The notes under the pieces are model-generated. The model saw only the letters and a list, made by a program, of their open reading frames with translations, made no database searches and was not told where the DNA came from. 64,000 bases of DNA, from positions 1,803,001 through 1,867,000 of the forward strand of contig NC_092677.1 in NCBI RefSeq assembly GCF_964355755.1, given 5' to 3'. This DNA comes from Antedon mediterranea (Eukaryota > Echinodermata > Crinoidea > Comatulida > Antedonidae). The position numbers and the translations under genes were made by a program. Shown here in pieces: positions 55,454 to 64,000 of this stretch; position 1 is the stretch's first letter, and each line of letters starts with the position of its first letter.

Positions 55454-56359
55454 CCGTATTTTCCGGAGTATACAGTAGGTCGACCCCAAGTATAAGTCGA
55501 CCCCCAACTTTGGCCTAGAATATCGTTGATTTTGGTATGACCTGAATATAAGTCGACCCCCAAAATCGGCTAATAACACAACTTACTTTAAAGTTCAAAG
55601 AGGGCTAGAAATGTATGAAATGTGGTTATTTGTTTATATTATTAAAGTGTAGGCCTAATCAATATCGGACGGACGTAATGACGACGACTTCGCCGCCGTC
55701 TTCACCAGCCTATAATAAATGACAGCGATGTAGCGTTACTTGCCATCAGCGATGTTTTTCGCGTCACTCGAATAAATTAAAACGAGTTTTCCGTTAGGAT
55801 GCTTATTAATTGTACAGGCGAGTAGTTGTAAATCGCGTTATCTGTAAATGTACACGCGCCCGACTAAGGAGAATTTATTTTATGAATAGACATGCGCAGT
55901 AATTGTAATTACGAACAAACAAACAAACTGCGCATGTGTATAGATGAAAATATCGCGCAATAACAAACATGCTGCATGGACATTCCGACGTCTGTGGTGT
56001 GTGTTACGATGTTTTCGCGAGAGTGAATAAGAAGCATAAAGAAAACTATTTATTCTTAATTATCTTAAAAGCGTAATATTAACATCAAAATGAGTCATTG
56101 TGATATATTAATATTTTATTGACCAGTACTTGTTGGAGTTGTATTATTTTGTACAATGTAGGTATTAAATTGAAAACTTTTGTGAATGATTGATGATAGG
56201 CCACTGACCTTGCTGGGCCTTGACAGCTGTCGGCTTTTGAACATATTTTTTTCGGCCTGATTTTTTTCAAAAATCGCATGGTCGGAGTATAAGTCGACCC
56301 CCCGATTTTGCAATTAAAATTTTCCCACAAAGTCTCGACCTATACTCCGGAAAATACGG
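55454..56359. mobile_element. 906-bp non-autonomous DNA transposon with CCGTATTTTCCGGAGTATA ends
   Basis: TA dinucleotides at 55452-55453 and 56360-56361 flank ends CCGTATTTTCCGGAGTATAC and the inverse TATACTCCGGAAAATACGG. Subterminal TATAAGTCGACCCCC occurs twice at the left and once inverted or direct at the right. TA target duplication fits Tc1/mariner-type insertion. The inside is CpG-richer than the flanks and has only short open frames, so it depends on a transposase elsewhere. Confidence 0.8.
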
Positions 56360-56479
56360 TATGTAATATTGTAATGTTAATGAAAAGTAACTGTATCAAA
56401 GAAGTGTTTATTAGTTGTATTTTCATCATCATACTATTTGTAACATATCTAAAATAATTATTTAGAGCACGGTTATTTA

Positions 56480-56850
56480 GGCTAGGCATGGTATAACATA
56501 CATGAGAATAGGATAAAAGAGGCCGTCCAGTCTCCTACAGAGCAGCACAGCAAAAGCCTACAGCTTATACATGTTACACACAATGAAAGTTACAGTTCCA
56601 ACTACTAATGCAATTGGATGTGAGGGCCAAGAAAAGAAACCATTTGATTTTGGCCCCCTGGCAGGAAATCGGCAATGCCTTCGGAAAGCTGGTCAATTCC
56701 TCACATTCTTGCCGTAATTAAGAACCGCTCAAATGGCAGACAGTCCGATGATCGGTGGTTTTTGTGACGAATCATCTCGCGTTGTTGATTTTGTAACATG
56801 GTTAATGTCATTGAGATGGGTGTCGAGGTGTTGATACAAGATTAAATTAA
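56480..56850. other. Complex non-repetitive island, possible regulatory sequence
   Basis: In a long AT-rich gene-free stretch this block has near-balanced base composition and no simple repeats, with ACGAATCATCTCGCGTTGTTG near 56766 and AATCGGCAATGCCTTCGG near 56668. No open frame or splice pattern marks it as coding. It may be a conserved enhancer or an old insertion. Confidence 0.3.
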
Positions 56851-56989
56851 CAACTTGTCATTTTTATCCATTATGATATTCTAGATTTGACCATTTTGTT
56901 GTTTTTTGTATTCAACCAAAACAAACCATAAATGGATATTATTATGGTTGTTAAAGAATAATTTGTACAGATTATTTTTATGTGGTATT

Positions 56990-57380
56990 ATGTATAATTA
57001 TCATTCATGGAAAATATAGGAATATTTATAACAATATTGAATTTCTTTCTGATTTTATAGAACCAACATGAATGTAGCAATAAAGTTTTGACAATTTCTA
57101 CCTAAATTCAACCAAAAAACAGTTAAAATTGTACCCAAAAAAACAGCAAAAATCCAGAAATGTTGAAAAAATAGTTTAATACAAATTACAGTATGACTAT
57201 CCCATTATCATTCATAGAAAATAGGAATATTTCTAATTTTTTTTTATTGATTTTTTTGTGATTTCACAGAACAAACCTCATGTATATAATACAGTTTTGA
57301 CAATTTTTACCTAAATTCAACATAAAAAAGTTAAAATTTTAACCCCCCAAAAAACAACAAAAATCCAGAAAATGTTGCTG
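56990..57380. repeat. Diverged tandem duplication, about 190 bp per copy
   Basis: ATTATCATTCATGGAAAATA, AGTTTTGACAATTTCTACCT, AAATTCAACCAAAAAA and CAGCAAAAATCCAGAAATGT recur in order about 190 bases later with substitutions. It is an old local duplication. Confidence 0.75.
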
Positions 57381-57439
57381 ATTAGCATAGTTTGTTACAA
57401 ACAAACACATTATCTTTTTGAATGTCACTATTTATAACA

Positions 57440-57840
57440 TTAGACATCACATTGGACGATTCGACAACGTTCAATTTGCACGGAATCACGAAATATCTAA
57501 TGGCTTATACCAACTGACAGTATCAAAGCACGCAACCTTCACGTTTTAAGTCGCATGTTCATTTACGGGCTGTGAGCATGTACCGCATAGAATTAAGAAT
57601 TCTTTTGGAATGTAATACTTGTAAATGGCTTTTGCAACAGTCACTATCATAAACGGCTCTGTATTAGATCAACACTGCCCAGTCAGGGGTAGCCTGACCG
57701 TAATGAGAATTGACAAGTAACTAGTTAGAGGCTTGCGTTTGTGTCAGATATTAATACGAAGCCGTTCTTTAGTTACAGTTATTCTACGAAAGGTTGTGTT
57801 AGGCTTATTAGTGTGGTATTACCGATTCATACAATGTTCT
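57440..57840. other. Second complex non-repetitive island
   Basis: This block again has higher complexity than its flanks, with ACTGACAGTATCAAAGCACG, GACCGTAATGAGAATTGACA and several TAAT-type homeodomain-like cores. No coding evidence was found. It is a candidate conserved non-coding element only. Confidence 0.3.
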
Positions 57841-58737
57841 TCATACGTCATTAGAAAAGCATTACAAAATAAACATAGATGGTAATGCAGTGTCTTCATC
57901 ATTTGAGTGTTATACAACTTTTGTATATATTTATTCTGTCTTTATACTGAATGACACTTTCAGTGCTGAAGCATTGCTTTCCAAAGTGGTTCAGTAGAGA
58001 AACATTGACAATATAATAACAAATAATTCAAAGACAACTAACACAGTAATTTACTTTAGTACACACACATTTACAATAAGATAACTATCTAAACATACAG
58101 ATATAAAATGGGAAGAATTTAAGAAAAGTATTTTAAAATGTATTTTAAAAGTTTATAGTTAACTTTATTTGTACCAATGTAAACACCAATCAAAAATATT
58201 TTAATATTAGGTACTATTTTTTCATCCTGTCCATTTACTTACAATTTGATCTTACATCTTAATAGAAAGCTGCTGAAAAGTTGTTGAAATTTGGTTGCCA
58301 AGAATTTGTTATTGTTTTTGTTGATGTTGATTGTATTTTATGATGATTGGTTTGTATAGATAGGTAATAACTATTTTTTGCTCTATCTATTATTTCTTCA
58401 ATGTTTGTCTTGTTTGTTTCATTCCCAAGGTTTATTTTGTCTTTCCAATTTTCCTTTTATTTTCAATGAGTTGTAATTTTCAGTAAATTCAAATTCAAAT
58501 TCAACATTTATTTCATCAAATGCCATACAAATAATACAGAGCATAAAATGAGCATCAACCTAGAAGTAAACTTGTCTCAGTTGGCCCTTTAACATGGTTA
58601 CAAAAAAAGTGAGAATATGAAGCTTTAGTAATAATATATAAAAAAAATGAAATGTTTAATATTTAAGTAAAAGAACATTTTAATTTTAAAAGAAATTGTG
58701 ATTAGTAAAACAGTTCCCTAATTGCATAAACTATTGT

Positions 58738-58885
58738 ATACAGTCGACTCTCCGAATACCGGACTCTCTGAAAACCGGACTTCCTGAAAACCAGACTCTC
58801 GGAAAACGGGACTCTCTGAAAACTGGACTCTCTGAAAACCGGAAACTCTTGAGGTCCAAAAGGTCCCAAATTCATTTTTACTATT
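58738..58885. mobile_element. pogo/Tigger-like end with internal 18-bp repeats
   Basis: CAGTCGACTCTCCGAATACC opens the stretch, followed by about six units of GGACTCTCTGAAAACC with small changes, then GAGGTCCAAAAGGTCCCAAA. The terminal sequence is of pogo/Tigger type. No opposite end is seen nearby, so it is a solo or truncated end. Confidence 0.6.
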
Positions 58886-61600
58886 CCAAATGGAAACCAG
58901 ACATATATTAGGCCAGCCCAAAGGTGTCCATTGTTGACTAATAATGTTGTTATGTATGGTTATAAAGTACCATATTAACTTACCAAGTTATTATTTACTA
59001 TGACAACTCAGTTTAATTTTTAACAAATAATTTCGACTGACTGCTAGACAGATGATGAAAATGTACAAAAAATGTTAAAACCAGACCACATCTAAGATCT
59101 GGTAAAAGTTTATAAAAGTATTGAGTATTGAACTTGATACAAGCTACATTGAAAGCCTACTTGTGTGTACTTAATATACCATTAAATACTGCAATGACGC
59201 AAGTACTCGTTGACAGCTACTTAAATACTATAAATAAACATGAATTTATTTTCCAGACTCAAAATACCATTTTTTTTTCCATCAATAATAAGTTTAATGA
59301 AATTTTTGAATTAGATATAATCTGTTCTTAATACAGTTATCAATCAATGCAACTATTGATCTCAAAATGGAGAAAGCTATTTTATCACTAAATAAACATT
59401 CAACTTTGATACATACACATCCCTTCCATTTTCTTATAATTTATTTTATTTGGAACAAAATATAACTTATTTCCAATATTAGTCTTTTTATTCTTTAATT
59501 CCTAAATTGGGTAATCTAGTTAAGATTTTCTGTCAACCTTCCTAAAAGTTAACAGGTTATTTATTATTTGCATTTTGAACACCTGTTACAGGTGTCACTA
59601 TAACTGAAATTCAATTATAATATTCTGTAAACATTTTGTTTCGTTTATTTTATTTTATGTATTTTTTTGGAAAAAAAACCGTCTGGGGCTTCTAAATAGA
59701 CAATGAAGCTCTATAGGTCATAAGACAGAAGTCCCAGCTTAAAGTTTACTGACTATTAGTATTATAACTGCTGCTGCTAAGATTGGGTGTGTCATCAATT
59801 ACATACTGTACTGTATCTGTCTTTTTGTAATGTAATTTTTATGACGTCAATGAAGTATAAAGGTTTATTGTTTAGTTTGGCAATAAACAAATCTTTATTG
59901 TTTACTGAAAATGACTCAATTTATATTTATTGATGAAGAGAACTGTTAAAAAAACCAATGAAAATGAAAACATAATTAAAAAGAAAGAAAACAAAAAGCA
60001 CATTATGAGGAAAAAGAAAATAGTTATCTACAAGGTAAAACAAGTTATTCAATAAATTACATAAAACAAAATTTGTAATTTTTATGCAAAAGTAAAATCT
60101 TGCATTCCTATTGGTCCAAAAGAAACTCATTTGCTGACAATAGCCAATAGGAGTTGTTCTATTAACAGTGTTCTGCAAAAGATTGTGATATTAGTTGCAA
60201 GGCTTTAGAATTTAGATACCTAACTAGCTAGGTTGTTTTGTGTGAAAGTCCTCCAGTGACTAGGAATCGTTTGTTGCAATTGTTAAGAAGATTTACCCTG
60301 AATGGTTCTCATTTTAAAAGGATTTATTATAATTGAAAGGACTTGCTCTGAATTCCTAATACACTGTCAAGTGGCTGGATTACCAGAGAAGAAAGAGAGG
60401 ATCTTGCCTTGACTGTAATCAACTCAAACTACTCTAAGCTGTCGTGCCACAAGCATAGACAATTAGTTATTCGTCTAATTGTAAACAACTTTAGTTTAGG
60501 TAGGCCAATACTATTATTATTCATATCTCATTATCATTCATATCTAATTATTACATTGATGTTTATTGATTAAGTTGTTGTAGTAAATCTTAATGTAAAG
60601 TTGTTGTGGTTTCTACTACTAACTACTTGGTTCCAAACTGTTCATACTTTATTTGTTTATCTGTAATAATCTTGTTAACAAATGCATTTCTTTCTACTAT
60701 CTTACTATTTTCCATTTTTTAATATTAGACTAACATCGAATCTTGAATCTTCATTTTTTCCCTACATTCTACCATAGCCTAGCTCCCAGTGAATCTGCTT
60801 TTTTTTAAATGATCTCTTGTTATAATTTTAATACACTGTTCTTTCAAAAACTAGTACCTATACTTAAGTTCAAACTTATTAGTGTACCCTCAAGGTACCG
60901 GTAATTAAAGCAACATTAAATATAAGAGTGTTTTTCCTTCAGTAAAGCTTAACTTTCCTGTGTTTTTTAAAGCCTTGGTTCTATGCCATAATACATTCTA
61001 TATCAAATTTACTTTAGTGACTTGTAGCCTTAGGTAAGTAAATATACATGTTAGTATGAACTTGAAAAACACAGTTCAAGAAACTGCTATCAACTAATAC
61101 TTTTATCAAGATTTAAATATATTATCAATATTTACTTATATTGGATAACACACATGATATTTTAAAGCCTATTGAACAAAGTATATGTCAAGTATGATGT
61201 ATTTATTTATGGGTCTATGATTATTATAAACTATATACTTTATATAACAAAGTTTTGAAGGCAAGACTGGGTAAGTAAACCTTTTTCTTGATGTAAATAA
61301 AGCACTGTTTTTACCTGGTTAATTCTCTGGTGGTTTGCTTGCAATTTCAATAACAATGCTCTACTATATTAAATAATCATGCTTTTAATTCTATCATGGA
61401 GAAAAATACTTTTTCCTTGGGTTTTAACTTACCTGATTGACTATCCCAAGGCCTTTGATTCAATCCTTTTTTTATCCATGATATTTGCTGAAATTCCTGA
61501 ACACTATTCTAAACTCTAACATACAGTACTTTATTCCCTTCCTAAAGAACTAGCATATTGGAAACAATCATATATTGTTTCACTAAAGATTATTAAAACT
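58886..61600. other. Gene-free block
   Basis: No exon supported. AT-rich sequence includes a somewhat more complex stretch at 60280-60500 (TCGTCTAATTGTAAAC and a CAAGTGGCTGG block). Confidence 0.4.
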
Positions 61601-61604
61601 AAAT

Positions 61605-61880
61605 GTTAAACTCTGAGTTTTCTCTGAAAAAAATACTGTTTTCGCTGCTAAAAAATAATTGGCTTTCCTGGCCCAGATGTCTGTTTTTCTGCATAAAATG
61701 CCAGGTTTTCTATTTCCCAAAATGTCTTGTTCTCCACTGCTCAAAATGTATCTTTTTTTTCTGCTCACAATGTATATTTTTTTCCTGCCTAGAATGTATG
61801 TTTTTTTCTGCACAAAATGTCTAAAATGCGTTTTACGTACTAGGAAAGAATTTGGAACTTTTTGGACCTAACAGCAATTC
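61605..61880. repeat. Degenerate 24-30-bp tandem repeat, related to the pogo-like end
   Basis: About eight units of TTTCTGCNCAAAATGTATNT are followed by AATTTGGAACTTTTTGGACC, which is the inverse complement, with changes, of the GGTCCAAAAGGTCCCAAATT at 58855. The block may therefore be an inverted, decayed end of the same transposon family. Confidence 0.5.
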
Positions 61881-64000
61881 TTATTTCAAGCCAAGGATTT
61901 TTTAATCTTTTTAAAAGGGCACTTCTTCAGAAAATAAGGGGTTTGTTCAAATTCACTAAATTCAATTAATGTGTTTGACATACAATGTAATAATGTTTTC
62001 CATCTAAAGATGTTTTTAACAAGGAAAAGTAGAGAAGATTTAAGAATACAGCTTGAGGTGGAATTGTTGACAATATTTCGTTAAGAAGTTGAATCCGTAT
62101 TGATTTGTACGTATTGTGTTCGTCTAGGCTAGTTAATCCAGATGCAAATCATTAAACAATGCGTACAGGGTTGATAACCTGTGTTCAAATCGCTACAAGA
62201 ATGCTCAAGTATTGATAAATCTAGCCTACAACACCTGAACGGAAGTGTTTTCAAGACAATCAACAGATAGGCATAGACTGATGTGTATGCGAAAGAATTG
62301 ACTTCGCTGATCATGTCCTACTTGTCTGGTACTGCTGATAGTTCATCATTGTTAGCATTGTCTTTGTTAAAATCTGATTTCGATTTCTTTCTGTTTTATA
62401 CTTTTGTTTTATATTGTAATTTACTTTTGAGATTTTTAGTTAAATTTGCATAAAGGTCTGTTCCTATTGGTTTTCTTTTCTACATATTTAGATTTTAAAC
62501 CTACATTTTTATATCTTTCAAAAGATAGTGATATTATATAATAATAATATTGTCATTGATACTAAAATCTTGTATAGTAATAAACAATGACCATTGACAC
62601 TGAAATCTGCAAGATCTAATATAAAAATAAGAATGTTTTCTTTTTGTTATTTACAGTCAATTTTAGGAAAATACCCTTAAACATCTGCAGAATATGGCTG
62701 CCTACCTCTATATCTTTATATCTACAATCATTTATTTATCCTTTTTGTATTATATTGCTTGTTATGATGGAATGCAAAACTTTAAAAAGGTAGATTTATT
62801 TCTTTCAGTCATTTTAAAAGTCGTAAAAGTATCTGTAGATTTTGATTGAGATAGTGATATTGTGTGCAATTAACTGTTGATGGGTTTTGATTGTTAAATT
62901 ACCTAGAACGAGATTAGTAATTCAAATATTTGTTCGATTGAGTAGGTTTTACATGAGAATTGTCAAGTTTTTAAAGTTTACTTGCACTATATGGAATTTT
63001 AAATAGTTCTGACTGTTTGCTTGGCACAAGTTTGATATATTTATTCACAATGCATCTTTGGTAATTCAAATTTATTACTTCTATTTTTATAATAAAATAA
63101 CAGATATTGTTGGAATATTTAAAATATTTGCTATTAAAGTAATGCATTGTTTAAACAATTGAAATTTATATTTCCAAATGAAAAAAGAGAAAGTTTCTTG
63201 TTTGAAATTGCTCGATTACAGTATGTCAGTATGGTATTTGAATTTGTTTTATTTTGCTTAATATTTGATACGAAACTTGGAAGAATAAAAAATAGGGTAA
63301 TTTACATAAGATCATAATGTACACACAGTATAGAGTATGATTTTAAAAGGTGCACTCTTGAGTAACATTTTCTGACTTAGTGGAGCATGGAGTGTGATAT
63401 AAAATTACTGCATGCTACCTGTAGGCAGATAATACAATATAACAAATGATATTAACTTTAAAAATCAATCGTTTGATCTTTGTGATAAGAAGCTGTCTAA
63501 GTATATAAGTTACAAAATTGACATAACATTGGCTAGTCAGGTGTGTCACATGCATGTTTAAGGTGAACTATAAGTGAAGTTCATTAGTAAAATTGTACTA
63601 TGAAATTTAACTTTTGTGAGTCAAAAGCAAAATGTCTCACAAAACAGGTGCTTCCAATCTATTAACTATAAAGCAAATTCAAAAAGTGTTGATAAAAATT
63701 CATAAAAAAATATGATTTGGTTAAGTGTTTATTGTTTGTGCTGTTTGATATTTGCAAGATTTATGACCGTGTGCTGAGGTATTTGCCCTCTGACGCCATT
63801 CTGTAATTCATAGAGTATACCAACATCTGCAATTCATATTTAGTTTTTACTTTCTCTGGGTTTCATTTGTGTTCATAAAAATCAATGGCAGTTTTATCAA
63901 AAGCTGTGATTGTTGGTAAATTTAGGGTTGTTTTATGTTGGTGCCTTGGGGCAAAAAGTGTTGAGGTCTTTTAAATTGTGATGTTAAAGTTTATAACCTG
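61881..64000. other. Gene-free end of window
   Basis: No exon supported. The stretch at 62040-62340 is more complex than its surroundings and contains ATGCAAATCATTAAACAATG (an Oct-like site next to a Sox-like site). Beyond 62400 the sequence is AT-rich and featureless. Confidence 0.4.

Noticed and set aside
56085-56330. Minus-strand frame of 81 codons
   Set aside because: It runs through the terminal repeat of the TA-flanked transposon and shows no protein family features.
57601-57625. miR-1-like sequence (TGGAATGTAATACTTG)
   Set aside because: It matches only the first bases; the rest differs and no matching stem arm is nearby.

Overview
The window is AT-rich animal genomic DNA with spliced genes, GT-AG introns, minisatellites, MITEs and tRNA-derived SINE fragments. 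The Sp17-type sperm protein, SINE-like sequence and scattered AGGCCT palindromes suggest a marine invertebrate deuterostome, most likely an echinoderm. The species assignment is inference only. Three multi-exon genes could be reconstructed with every exon junction kept in frame, and a fourth, very small one is proposed.

Region 1 (1-14048, + strand) holds the last 30 exons of a giant type I membrane protein; its 5' end lies outside the window. It has a cysteine-rich GCC2/GCC3-like (ephrin-receptor-like) ectodomain, a membrane-proximal beta-rich region, one transmembrane helix, about 1,150 residues of charged coiled coil, and a conserved-looking C-terminal domain with an HxxxH motif. Its introns carry four copies of one small MITE and SINE pieces, and its 3' flank has an 82-bp tandem repeat. 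Region 2 (14049-17366) is the convergent gap between genes.

Region 3 (17367-35838, - strand) is an expanded SPA17 gene. Eighteen coding exons give a predicted 971-residue protein with an N-terminal RIIa dimerisation/docking domain, six IQ calmodulin-binding motifs, an array of eight small tandemly duplicated phase-0 exons, and one 1,080-nt acidic repeat exon. A 1.46-kb minisatellite sits in one intron, and a likely seed copy of it lies 2 kb away in another stretch of the same gene. Region 4 (36685-40062, - strand) is ETHE1, mitochondrial persulfide dioxygenase, in seven coding exons (299 residues) with all metal ligands present. One intron holds 18 copies of a 27-bp minisatellite. ETHE1 and SPA17 lie head to tail on the same strand.

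Region 5 (40.4-64 kb) is gene-poor. It holds several inverted-repeat elements (hairpin MITEs, a TTAA-flanked element, a 906-bp TA-flanked element, a pogo-like end), SINE and LINE remnants, a 43-bp minisatellite and some complex non-repetitive patches that could be regulatory. Within it, a TATA box, a short 5' exon and two further exons with strong splice sites (45574-51205, + strand) could encode a 40-residue hydrophobic micropeptide. That is the most speculative and potentially the newest item here. The coiled-coil protein and the SPA17 product may both belong to ciliary or sperm biology, but only SPA17 has family support for that.
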